Shown piece by piece: positions 35,460 through 43,259 of a DNA stretch of 64,000 nucleotides (position 1 is its first letter; each line of letters opens with the position of its first letter). This stretch comes from an uncultured Amaricoccus sp. (GTDB lineage Bacteria; Pseudomonadota; Alphaproteobacteria; Rhodobacterales; Rhodobacteraceae): positions 1 to 64,000 of the forward strand of contig NZ_CALAGI010000067.1 of assembly GCF_937891315.1 (NCBI RefSeq). Reading direction: 5' to 3'. The notes beneath the pieces were generated by a model. The model did not search any database, was not told the DNA's origin, and was given only the letters and a program-made list of their open reading frames with translations. The translations under genes and the position numbers were made by a program.

Positions 35460-36614
35460 TCACAGCCGGACCCAGGCGCTGTTCCTGGCGGAGGACCGGA
35501 CGCAGGCCTCGACGAAAGCGACGCCGGCGACGCCATCCTCGATCGTGGGATAGGTCACGTCGGCCGGGATCGGCGCCCCCGCGCGGCGGGCGAGGATCGC
35601 GCGCGCGGCCTCGGCATAGATATTGGCAAAACCTTCGAGATAGCCCTCGGGATGGCCGCCCGGCGTCCGGCTGACCCGCGCCGCCTCCGGCCCGGCCCCG
35701 GCGCCGCCGCGGGTGAGCAGCCGCTTCGGCTCACCGAGCGGCGTGTACCAGAGGTAGTTCGGATCCTCCTGCGCCCATTCAAGGCCGCCCTTCTCGCCAT
35801 AGACCCGCAAGCGCAACGCGTTCTCGCAGCCGGGCGCCACCTGGCTGCACCAGAGCATGCCGCGCGCCCCACCCTCGAACCGCAGCAGAACATGGCCGTT
35901 GTCGTCGAGCTTGCGCCCCGGCACGAAGGCCTGGAGATCGGCGGCGAGCGCATCGAGCGTCAGGCCGGTGACGAAACTCACGAGATTGAAGGCATGGGTG
36001 CCGATATCGCCGGTCGAGCCGCCGGCCCCGGACCGGGCGGGATCCGTGCGCCAGCCCGCCTGCTTCTGGCCGCTTTCCTCCAGCGCGGTCGCCAGCCAGT
36101 CCTGGGCATATTCCACCTGCGCCACGCGGACCGGTCCGAGCAATCCCTCGGCCACCATCGCCCGCGCCTGACGGATCATCGGATAGCCGGTGTAATTGTG
36201 GGTGAGGATGAAGAGCGCGTCCGACGCCGCCGCGACCTTGGCGAGCTTCTTCGCCTCGGCAAGCGTCCCGGTCAGGGGCTTGTCGCAGATCACATGGATG
36301 CCGCGCTTCAGAAATTCGCGCGCGGCCGGGGCGTGCATGTGGTTCGGAGTGACGATCGCCACCGCCTCGATGCCGTTCCGGCGCCGCGCTTCGCGCTGGG
36401 CCATGGCGACGAAATCGTCATAGACGCGGTCGTCGGCAAGGCCGAGCACGCGCCCCGACTCCCGCGCCCGTTCCGGCGTCGAGGAGAGAGCGCCGGCCAC
36501 CAGTTCGTATTGGTCGTCGATGCGCGCCGCGATCCGGTGGACGGCGCCGATGAAGGCGTCCTTGCCGCCACCCACCATGCCGAGGCGGATGCGCGGCGGT
36601 TTCTGGTCCGTCAT
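35460..36614 (-). CDS. Gfo/Idh/MocA-family oxidoreductase
   Basis: A 384-residue NAD(P)-dependent sugar or cyclitol dehydrogenase. The Rossmann motif is LGMVGGGKDAFIGAVHR (11-27). The catalytic Lys is in the family EKP-type motif, here ICDKPLTGT. GDIGTHAFNLVSFVTG contains the conserved D-x-x-x-H of the active site. It follows the TIM-barrel isomerase by 12 bases, so the two are cotranscribed. The ribosome-binding site is GGGAGA. The pairing of an Idh-type dehydrogenase with an isomerase/epimerase suggests oxidation to a keto-sugar followed by isomerisation; the sugar is unknown. Confidence 0.9.
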   Translation of the reverse strand: MTDQKPPRIRLGMVGGGKDAFIGAVHRIAARIDDQYELVAGALSSTPERARESGRVLGLADDRVYDDFVAMAQREARRRNGIEAVAIVTPNHMHAPAAREFLKRGIHVICDKPLTGTLAEAKKLAKVAAASDALFILTHNYTGYPMIRQARAMVAEGLLGPVRVAQVEYAQDWLATALEESGQKQAGWRTDPARSGAGGSTGDIGTHAFNLVSFVTGLTLDALAADLQAFVPGRKLDDNGHVLLRFEGGARGMLWCSQVAPGCENALRLRVYGEKGGLEWAQEDPNYLWYTPLGEPKRLLTRGGAGAGPEAARVSRTPGGHPEGYLEGFANIYAEAARAILARRAGAPIPADVTYPTIEDGVAGVAFVEACVRSSARNSAWVRL

Positions 36615-36626
36615 TCTCGTTCTCCC

Positions 36627-37682
36627 TCAGCTCAGGCCGAGCATGCGCCGGTTCGCCGCCTCGTCCGCGCCGCCGGCGGCGAAATCGTCGAAGGCCTTCT
36701 CGGTGACGCGGATGATGTGCTGGCGCACGAAGTCCGAGCCTTCGCGCGCGCCATCCTCGGGATGCTTCAGCGCGCATTCCCATTCGACCACCGCCCATCC
36801 CTTGAAGCCGTGGGCGGTCAGTTTCGAGAAGACGGCGCCGAAATCGACCTGCCCGTCGCCGGGGCTGCGGAACCGCCCGGCCCGGTTCACCCAGCCGGCA
36901 TAACCGGAATAGACACCCTGCCGCCCGGTCGGATTGAACTCCGCGTCCTTCACATGGAACATGCGGATCCGCTCGTGATAGATGTCGATATTGTCGAGAT
37001 AGTCGAGGCACTGCAGGACGTAATGCGACGGGTCGTAAAGCATGTTCGCGCGGGCGTGGCCGCCGACCCGGTCGAGGAACATCTCGTAGGTCGTCCCGTC
37101 GAACAGATCCTCGCCCGGGTGGATCTCGTAGCAGACATCGACGCCCATCTCCTCGGCATGGTCGAGGATCGGCGCCCAGCGTCGGGCGAGCTCGTCGAAC
37201 GCCGCCTCGACCAGGCCCGCCGGCCGCTGCGGCCAGGGATAGGCATAGGGCCAGGCGAGCGAGCCGGAAAAGGTCGCCATCGCGCTCAGCCCCATGTTGC
37301 GCGAGGCGGTCAGCGCGGCCTTCACCTGCTCGACCGCCCAGGCCTGCCGCGCCTTGGGATTGCCTCGCACGTCGGGCGCGGCGAAGCCGTCGAACGCCTC
37401 GTCATAGGCCGGGTGCACCGCGACGAGCTGGCCTTGAAGATGGGTCGCAAGCTCCGTCACCTCGACGCCGTTCGCCGCCGCGACGCCCTTGAACTCGTCG
37501 CAATAGGTCTTGGACGCCGCCGCCTTGCCGAGGTCGATCAGCTGGCCCGCCCAGGCCGGCACCTGCACCCCGACATAGCCCTGATCGGCGGCCCATCTGG
37601 TGATCGCGTCCCAGCTGTTGAACGGCGGGACGTCGCCCGCGAACTGCCCAAGGAACAGGGCGGGACCCTTGATGGTCTGCAT
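36627..37682 (-). CDS. sugar phosphate isomerase/epimerase (TIM barrel)
   Basis: A 351-residue AP-endonuclease-2-family TIM barrel. Metal-ligand strands are visible in order: VCYEIHPGEDLFDG (Glu), MLYDPSHYVLQ (Asp, His), RMFHVKDAEFN (His) and WAVVEWECALKHPEDG (Glu). Such enzymes isomerise or epimerise keto-sugars or inosose-type compounds. It sits first in a two-gene operon with the Idh-type dehydrogenase. The ATG has GGAGGAAG upstream, and a FadR-type operator dyad lies about 63 bases upstream. Confidence 0.88.
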   Translation of the reverse strand: MQTIKGPALFLGQFAGDVPPFNSWDAITRWAADQGYVGVQVPAWAGQLIDLGKAAASKTYCDEFKGVAAANGVEVTELATHLQGQLVAVHPAYDEAFDGFAAPDVRGNPKARQAWAVEQVKAALTASRNMGLSAMATFSGSLAWPYAYPWPQRPAGLVEAAFDELARRWAPILDHAEEMGVDVCYEIHPGEDLFDGTTYEMFLDRVGGHARANMLYDPSHYVLQCLDYLDNIDIYHERIRMFHVKDAEFNPTGRQGVYSGYAGWVNRAGRFRSPGDGQVDFGAVFSKLTAHGFKGWAVVEWECALKHPEDGAREGSDFVRQHIIRVTEKAFDDFAAGGADEAANRRMLGLS

Positions 37683-37744
37683 TTGGACGTCTTCCTCCCG
37701 GGTGTTTTCCCCAAGTTGTCGGACATCCGCGGTCAGCGCGCAAG

Positions 37745-37759
37745 TCTGGTCCTACCAGA
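37745..37759. promoter_or_regulatory. FadR/GntR-type operator dyad
   Basis: A perfect dyad, TCTGGT-CCT-ACCAGA, lies in the 113-bp gap upstream of the isomerase gene. The inner TGGTnnnACCA is the typical recognition pattern of the FadR branch of GntR regulators, which often control sugar-acid catabolism. No GntR gene is in the window, so the regulator would be encoded elsewhere. The assignment is inferred from the pattern. Confidence 0.5.
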
Positions 37760-37795
37760 TTCGCGAAAATTCCGGCCGACCGACCGCCGGCAAAA

Positions 37796-39592
37796 CTAGT
37801 GGTTGTCGCGGGGGATACCCTTGGTCTGGGCGAGGCGCTGGTATTTCACCGCCGGTTCCAGCACGGCGCCGGTTTCGAGCTCGCCGACAAGGCCGCGCTG
37901 GATTTCCTGCCACGGGGTCTGGTGCGCGGGATAGCGATAGCCGCCTTCCGCCCCGAGCGCCGCGCGTCGGCGCACCAGCTCCACCTCGTCAACCAGCAGG
38001 TCGAGCCGCCCGGCCTTCAGGTCCAGCAAGACCCGATCGCCGGTATGGATGAGCGCGAGCCCGCCGCCGGACGCCGCCTCCGGGCTGGCGTTCAGGATCG
38101 AGGGACTGCCGGATGTACCGGACTGCCGCCCGTCGCCGACGCAGACGAGGCTCGCCACGCCCCGACGCAGCAGATAGTCGGGCGCGCGCATGTTCACCAC
38201 CTCGGCCGCGCCGGGATAGCCCTTCGGCCCCGCGCCGCGCATGAAAAGCAGGCAGTTCTCGTCAATGGCGAGCGCCGGATCGTCGATCCGCGCGTGATAG
38301 TCCTCGGGCCCGTCGAACACCACCGCGCGGCCTTCGAACCGCCCCGGATGGTCGGGATGACTGAGATAGCGGTCGCGGAATTCCGGGCTGATGACGCTCA
38401 TCTTCATCACGGCGGAATGGAACACGTTGCCGGTCAGAACGCGAAAGCCCGCGTGCTCCTTCAGCGGCCGATCGAAGGGGCGGATGACGTTCTCGTCGAG
38501 AGTCACCGCCCCGCGATAGACCTCGCCGACGGTCTTGCCGCTGACCGTCATCACGCTCTCGTCGATCAGCCCCTGGCCGATCAGCTGGCCGAAGACCGCC
38601 GGCACACCGCCCGCGTGATAATAGTCCTCGCCGAGATACTCGCCGGCCGGCTGCAGATTGACGAGCAGCGGGATCTCCTCGCCATAGGTCTGCCAGTCCT
38701 CGATGCTGAGCTCCACGCCCAGGTGGCGAGCAATAGCGTTGAGATGGATCGGCGCGTTCGACGAGCCGCCGATCGCGGAATTGACGCGGATCGCGTTGAT
38801 GAAGGCCGCGCGGGTCATGATGTCGGACGGCTTCAGATCCTCGCGCACCATCTCCACCGCGCGCATGCCGGTGCGCCATGCCATCTCGCCGCGGTCCCGG
38901 TACGGGGCGGGGATCGCGGCGCCGCCGGGCAATTGCATGCCCAGCGCCTCGGCCAGCGAATTCATCGTCGTCGCCGTGCCCATGGTGTTGCAATAGCCGG
39001 TCGAGGGCGCGGAGGAGGCGACGAGGTCGAGAAAGCCGGCATAATCGATCTCGCCCTTGGCCATCAGCTCGCGCGCCTTCCAGACGATGGTGCCCGAGCC
39101 GGTGCGCTCGCCGCGGAACCAACCGTTCAGCATCGGCCCGACGCTGAGCGCGATCGCCGGGATGTTCACCGTCGCCGCCGCCATCAAGAGCGCGGGCGTG
39201 GTCTTGTCGCAGCCGATGGTCAGCACCACGCCGTCGATCGGATAGCCGTAGAGCACCTCGACGAGGCCGAGATAGGTGAGGTTGCGGTCGAGCCCGGCGG
39301 TCGGCCGCTTGCCGGTTTCCTGAATCGGGTGGACGGGGAATTCCATGGCGATGCCGCCGGCGTCGCGGATGCCGTCCCGCACGCGTTTCGCCAGCTCGAT
39401 ATGGTGGCGGTTGCAGGGTGAGAGGTCGGACCCGGTCTGGGCGATGCCGATGATCGGCTTGCCCGATTGCAGTTCCTCGCGGCTGAGGCCGTAGTTGAGA
39501 TAGCGCTCCAGATAGAGCGCGGTCATGTCCGGGTTTCCCGGATTGTCGAACCAGGCGCGAGAACGCAGAGGCACGGCGGGCTGGTCGGTCAC
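37796..39592 (-). CDS. IlvD/Edd-family sugar-acid dehydratase
   Basis: A 598-residue iron-sulfur dehydratase. Counting from the chosen start, the three cluster cysteines are Cys60 (TGSDLSPCNRHH), Cys128 (TIGCDKTTPALL) and Cys201 (STGYCNTMGTATT), with Lys130 beside the second. The spacing closely matches the Rhizobium L-arabinonate dehydratase group, which removes water from aldonic acids to give 2-keto-3-deoxy acids. DHAD (IlvD) itself is less likely in this sugar cluster. The GTG at 39592 is chosen because GAGGAGGAA sits six bases before it; an ATG seven codons upstream (39613) has no such site. The likely substrate is a pentonate or 6-deoxy-hexonate, unproven. Confidence 0.88.
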   Translation of the reverse strand: MTDQPAVPLRSRAWFDNPGNPDMTALYLERYLNYGLSREELQSGKPIIGIAQTGSDLSPCNRHHIELAKRVRDGIRDAGGIAMEFPVHPIQETGKRPTAGLDRNLTYLGLVEVLYGYPIDGVVLTIGCDKTTPALLMAAATVNIPAIALSVGPMLNGWFRGERTGSGTIVWKARELMAKGEIDYAGFLDLVASSAPSTGYCNTMGTATTMNSLAEALGMQLPGGAAIPAPYRDRGEMAWRTGMRAVEMVREDLKPSDIMTRAAFINAIRVNSAIGGSSNAPIHLNAIARHLGVELSIEDWQTYGEEIPLLVNLQPAGEYLGEDYYHAGGVPAVFGQLIGQGLIDESVMTVSGKTVGEVYRGAVTLDENVIRPFDRPLKEHAGFRVLTGNVFHSAVMKMSVISPEFRDRYLSHPDHPGRFEGRAVVFDGPEDYHARIDDPALAIDENCLLFMRGAGPKGYPGAAEVVNMRAPDYLLRRGVASLVCVGDGRQSGTSGSPSILNASPEAASGGGLALIHTGDRVLLDLKAGRLDLLVDEVELVRRRAALGAEGGYRYPAHQTPWQEIQRGLVGELETGAVLEPAVKYQRLAQTKGIPRDNH

Positions 39593-39656
39593 GGGGTCTT
39601 CCTCCTCGGTCATTGCGAGAGGTATGCGGCCCCGCGACCCGGCTTTGCAACCATGC

Positions 39657-40109
39657 TCAGCGAACAAGGCCGGCGGCGTTCGGTTCCGGGAGTTTTCCCG
39701 CCGTGACCTGGCGCTCCATCTCGACGCCGGCGAGATCCTCGAGGATCGGACAGTCGGGCCGGGCGTCGCCGTGGCAGGAGCGCGCGAGATGCTCGAGCGT
39801 GCGCGCCATCGCGGCCAGTTCCTCGGCACGGCTTCGAAGCTCGAGGATATGATCCTCGGCGATCGCCTTGACCTCGGCGCTGGCCCGGCCCTGGTTCCGC
39901 CAGAGATCGACCAGCCGCTCGATCCGGGCCATCGAGAAGCCGAGCCTGCGGGCGCGATGGATGAAGGAAAGCGTGCTCACATCGCGTGGGCCATAGACGC
40001 GGTAGCCGTTTTCGCCCCGCGCGGCGGCGGGGATGAGCCCGACGCTCTCGTAGTAGCGGATCATCTTCGCCGACACGCCCGAGGCGGCGGCGGCCTCGCC
40101 GATATTCAT
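39657..40109 (-). CDS. cueR: CueR-type copper-responsive MerR regulator
   Basis: A 150-residue MerR-family activator of copper export genes. The winged helix is NIGEAAAASGVSAKMIRYYESVGLI, the dimerisation helix runs about 80-112, and the metal loop CHGDARPDC places Cys112 and Cys120 exactly as in E. coli CueR. Two-coordinate binding of Cu(I) is therefore expected. It follows copA on the same strand; its ATG overlaps the copA stop region by four bases. It should act on the two TTGACCTTCCCATC promoters between copA and copZ. Confidence 0.92.
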   Translation of the reverse strand: MNIGEAAAASGVSAKMIRYYESVGLIPAAARGENGYRVYGPRDVSTLSFIHRARRLGFSMARIERLVDLWRNQGRASAEVKAIAEDHILELRSRAEELAAMARTLEHLARSCHGDARPDCPILEDLAGVEMERQVTAGKLPEPNAAGLVR

Positions 40110-42394
40110 GCCAGTGCCTCCTCGGCTTCGGGCATCGGCGCGGCGGCGGCGGACCGATAGCGCCGCAGCCGCAGCGCGTTGCCGACCACGCAGACGCTCG
40201 ACAGCGCCATGGCCGCGGCGGCGAGGACCGGCGACATCAGCACGCCGAACGCGGGATAAAGTACGCCGGCCGCCACCGGGATCAGCCCGACATTGTAGGC
40301 GAAGGCCCAGAACAGGTTCTGCCGGATATTCTTCATGGTCGCCCGGCTGATGCCGATCGCCGCCTCGACGTTGCGCGGATCGCCCGAGATCAGCACCACG
40401 TCCGCCGCCTCGATGGCGATATCCGTGCCGGTGCCGATGGCGATGCCGACATCGGCCTCGGCCAGCGCCGGCGCGTCGTTTATCCCGTCGCCGACGAAGG
40501 CGACGCGGGCGCCGCCCGCGCGCAGGTCGCGCACCGCCGCCACCTTGTCGGCGGGCAGCACCTCGGCCACCACCTGGTCGATGCCCAGTTCCCCCGCGAT
40601 CGCCCGCGCGGCGCGCGCATTGTCGCCGGTCACCATCGCGACGCCGAGGCCGAGGTCGCGCAGCGCGGCGATCGCCGCCGGCGCGGTCCGCTTGATCCGG
40701 TCCGCGGCGGCCAGCACCGCCGCCGGCCGGCCATCCACCGCCGCGTAGATCGGCGTTCGACCCAGCGCCGCCAACCGGTTCGCCGTATCGCCGAAGGTGC
40801 CGAGATCCACGCCCAGCGCCCGCATGTAGCGGTCGGCCCCGACGGCCACCCGGCGGCCCGCAGCGGTGGCGATCACGCCCATGCCCGGCTCGGCGCGGAA
40901 ATCCACCACCTCGGGCAGGGCGAGGTCCCCGGCTTTCGCCGCCGTGACGATCGCCTCGGCCAGGGGATGCTCAGAACGCGCCTCCACCGCGGCGATCAGG
41001 CCGAGCACTTCGGCCCGATCGAAGCCGGGGGCGAGCGCGAGGTCGGTCAACACCGGCCGGCCCTCGGTCAGGGTTCCGGTCTTGTCGAAGGCGACGACCG
41101 ACACGCCGCTCAATCCCTGCAGCGCGGCGCCGCGCCGAAAGAGGGCGCCGAGTTCCGCCGCCCGGCCGGAGCCGACGAGGATCGAGACCGGTGTCGCAAG
41201 GCCCATGGCGCAGGGGCAGGCGACGATCAGCACCGCGACCGCGTTGACGATGGCAAGCGCGGGGCTTGGGCCGAAGGCGAGCCAGATGAGGAACGTCGCC
41301 ACCGCCGCCGCCATCACCGCCGGCACGAACCACAGGGTCACCCGGTCGACCAGAGCCTGGATCGGCAGCTTGTCGGCCTGCGCCTCCTCGACCATGCGCA
41401 CGATCTGGGCGAGCAGGGTTTCCGACCCGACCCGCGTCGCGCGATAGGTGAAGCTGCCCGAACGGTTGATCGTGCCGCCGATCACCTCGGCGCCCGCGCC
41501 CTTTTCGACGGGAACCGGTTCACCCGTGATCATCGCCTCGTCGACCCAGGAGCCGCCGTCGAGCACGACGCCATCGACCGGCACCTTCTCGCCGGGCCGC
41601 ACACGCAGCACGTCGCCGACGGCCAGCGACTCGACCGGCACATCGGTTTCGGCGCCGTCGCGCAGCAACCGCGCGGTCCGTGCGTTCAGCCCGAGCAGGC
41701 GGGTGATCGCCGCGCTGGCCCGACCCCGCGCCCGCGTCTCGAGATAGCGGCCGAGCAGGATCAGCGTCACGATCACCGCCGCGGCTTCGAAATACACATG
41801 GTCCGCGCCGGCGGGCAGGGTTCCGGGCAGGAAGGTCGCGACGGTGGAATAGGCCCAGGCCGCGCCGGCGCCGAGCATCACCAGCGAATTCATGTCCGGC
41901 GCCCCGCGGCGCAGCGCGGGCCAGCCCTTGGCGAAGAAGCCGCGGCCCGGTCCGAACAGAACCGCGCTCGCCAGCGCGAACTGGAAGACGCGGAGCGGTG
42001 TCTCGCCGAAGGTCATCAGCAGTCGATGATGCAGGGCCGGAACGATATGCCCCCCCATCTCGACGACAAGGAGCGGCGACGTCAGCGCCGCCGCGAGGAT
42101 CAGCGCCCGCCATCGTTCGCCGCCGGCCGCCGCATCGGCGGAATCGGGCGGTTGGATCGCGTCGGCGACGACCGGCGTCGCGTCGTAGCCCGCGGCGGCG
42201 ACGGCTTCGGTCAGCGCCTGCGTTCCGGTGCCCGCCGCGGCCAGCGTCACCCGCGCCCGACCGGTGGCGAGGTTCACCTGCGCCTCCCCGACGCCCGGTA
42301 CCGCGCGCAGCGCGCGTTCGACCCGCCCGACGCAGGAGGCGCAGGTCATTCCCTCGATCCGGAGGTCGACTGACGGCGATTTGATGTTGCTCAT
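40106..42394 (-). CDS. copA: copper-exporting P-type ATPase
   Basis: A 762-residue P1B-type ATPase that pumps Cu(I) out of the cytosol. In order: one heavy-metal-associated domain with GMTCASC (Cys18, Cys21); eight helices including the ion-site VACPCAMGLATP; the actuator loop ITGEPVPVEKG; the phosphorylation motif FDKTGTLTEG; SEHPLAEAI in the nucleotide domain; and the hinge GDGINDAPAL. The C-terminal helices carry NLFWAFAYNVGLIP and MALSSVCVVGNALRL, typical of copper-specific pumps (P1B-1). The ATG follows TAGGAG; an open frame upstream is only the promoter region. It is operonic with cueR and divergent from copZ. Confidence 0.96.
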   Translation of the reverse strand: MSNIKSPSVDLRIEGMTCASCVGRVERALRAVPGVGEAQVNLATGRARVTLAAAGTGTQALTEAVAAAGYDATPVVADAIQPPDSADAAAGGERWRALILAAALTSPLLVVEMGGHIVPALHHRLLMTFGETPLRVFQFALASAVLFGPGRGFFAKGWPALRRGAPDMNSLVMLGAGAAWAYSTVATFLPGTLPAGADHVYFEAAAVIVTLILLGRYLETRARGRASAAITRLLGLNARTARLLRDGAETDVPVESLAVGDVLRVRPGEKVPVDGVVLDGGSWVDEAMITGEPVPVEKGAGAEVIGGTINRSGSFTYRATRVGSETLLAQIVRMVEEAQADKLPIQALVDRVTLWFVPAVMAAAVATFLIWLAFGPSPALAIVNAVAVLIVACPCAMGLATPVSILVGSGRAAELGALFRRGAALQGLSGVSVVAFDKTGTLTEGRPVLTDLALAPGFDRAEVLGLIAAVEARSEHPLAEAIVTAAKAGDLALPEVVDFRAEPGMGVIATAAGRRVAVGADRYMRALGVDLGTFGDTANRLAALGRTPIYAAVDGRPAAVLAAADRIKRTAPAAIAALRDLGLGVAMVTGDNARAARAIAGELGIDQVVAEVLPADKVAAVRDLRAGGARVAFVGDGINDAPALAEADVGIAIGTGTDIAIEAADVVLISGDPRNVEAAIGISRATMKNIRQNLFWAFAYNVGLIPVAAGVLYPAFGVLMSPVLAAAAMALSSVCVVGNALRLRRYRSAAAAPMPEAEEALA

Positions 42395-42423
42395 GACATG
42401 GCTCCTAGCAGGGGTGCCTCTGT

Positions 42424-42454
42424 CATATGGGGCCTCCCATGATGGGAAGGTCAA
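42424..42454 (-). promoter_or_regulatory. CueR-type promoter of copA
   Basis: Read on the minus strand, a -35 TTGACC is followed after 19 bases by a weak -10 (CATATG). In the long spacer is the dyad CCTTCCCATCATGGGAGG. A 19-bp spacer with a central dyad is the hallmark of MerR-family promoters that need DNA untwisting, and the ACCTTCC half-site matches known CueR boxes. Confidence 0.8.
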
Positions 42455-42478
42455 GACCGCGGGACGCGAAAAATCCGC

Positions 42479-42509
42479 TTGACCTTCCCATCTGGGCAGC
42501 TCGCAGGCA
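42479..42509 (+). promoter_or_regulatory. second CueR-type promoter (copZ side)
   Basis: On the plus strand TTGACCTTCCCATC repeats the first 14 bases of the copA promoter site, head-to-head with it and 24 bases away. The second half of the dyad (TGGGCAGC) and the -10 region are poorer, so this promoter is probably weaker. It would drive copZ and the DUF305 gene. Confidence 0.6.
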
Positions 42510-42595
42510 GGACCGGTCAGCGGGCGCGATGTCATGCGTCCACCATGTAGCCGCGCGCGCGGCTTTCCCCCGGCGCGCCTGGAAGGAGAAGACGA

Positions 42596-42796
42596 ATGCT
42601 AACCCTGAAGGTCGAAGGCATGACCTGCGCGCATTGCGAGGCGGCGGTGCGCAAGGCGTTGACCGGCGTCGATCCCGCCGCGACGGTCGCGGTCGATCTC
42701 CGCGCCGGTCGGGTCACCGTCGAAAGCGCGACGGAAGCCGCGCGCCTTCTCGCCGCCGTCGAAGCCGCCGGCTATCCAGCCGCCAAGATCGCGTGA
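42596..42796 (+). CDS. copZ: copper chaperone
   Basis: A 66-residue heavy-metal-associated domain protein, MLTLKVEGMTCAHCEAAV at the start, with the Cu(I) ligands Cys11 and Cys14 in MTCAHC. It ferries Cu(I) to CopA. Full length for the family. The start has GGAGAAGACGA upstream. It is first in a plus-strand pair with the DUF305 gene, divergent from copA. Confidence 0.93.
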   Translation: MLTLKVEGMTCAHCEAAVRKALTGVDPAATVAVDLRAGRVTVESATEAARLLAAVEAAGYPAAKIA

Positions 42797-42807
42797 GGAG
42801 AGGAAGA

Positions 42808-43167
42808 ATGCGCAGAATCGCCTGTCTTGTCCTGCTCCTGTCGTTTGTCGCCGGCGCGGCCTCGGCCGACGGCATGACCATGGATCATTCCGCCGATTCG
42901 ACAGCCGGCAACGCGCCCTCGACCGCGGCCTTCGAGGCGGCCAACGCAACGATGCACGAAGCGATGGCCATCGACTTCACCGGCGAGCCGGATGTCGATT
43001 TCGTGCGCGGGATGATCGGCCATCACAAGGGAGCCATCGAAATGGCCAAGGCCGAGCTCCAGTACGGCACCGACCCCGAGATCCGCGCCCTCGCGGAAGG
43101 GATCATCGCCGCCCAGACCGCCGAGATCGCGAAGATGGAAACCTGGCTGGCCCAGCAAGAGCATTGA
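42808..43167 (+). CDS. exported DUF305 (CopM-like) protein
   Basis: A 119-residue periplasmic protein. The signal peptide MRRIACLVLLLSFVAGAASA is followed by DGMTMDHS. The DUF305 helical domain has FVRGMIGHHKGAIEMAKAEL (His72-His73, Met) and the second helix AQTAEIAKMETWL. His/Met-rich members such as CopM bind copper in the periplasm, which suits its place 11 bases after copZ. The ribosome-binding site is GAGGAGAGGAAG. Metal specificity is inferred from context. Confidence 0.88.
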   Translation: MRRIACLVLLLSFVAGAASADGMTMDHSADSTAGNAPSTAAFEAANATMHEAMAIDFTGEPDVDFVRGMIGHHKGAIEMAKAELQYGTDPEIRALAEGIIAAQTAEIAKMETWLAQQEH

Positions 43168-43190
43168 GGAGCGCCGCGCCGGCTCGTCCG

Positions 43191-43259
43191 CTCTAGAGTC
43201 TTGATTTAGCGCAATATCTTAGCCACCAGACGATTCCGTCTGGTTGGATATTGCTCTAG
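43191..43259 (+). repeat. dispersed palindromic repeat, copy B
   Basis: Same element as at 35.3 and 46.5 kb. Outer arms GCAATATC and GATATTGC surround the inner stem CCAGACG-ATTC-CGTCTGG. The final CTAG gives, on the minus strand, the TAG stop of the following exported protein. It lies between converging genes and probably terminates both. Confidence 0.88.

Noticed and set aside
35367..37799. An 810-codon plus-strand frame opposite the dehydrogenase and isomerase
   Set aside because: It is antisense to two recognised enzymes and has no recognisable motif.
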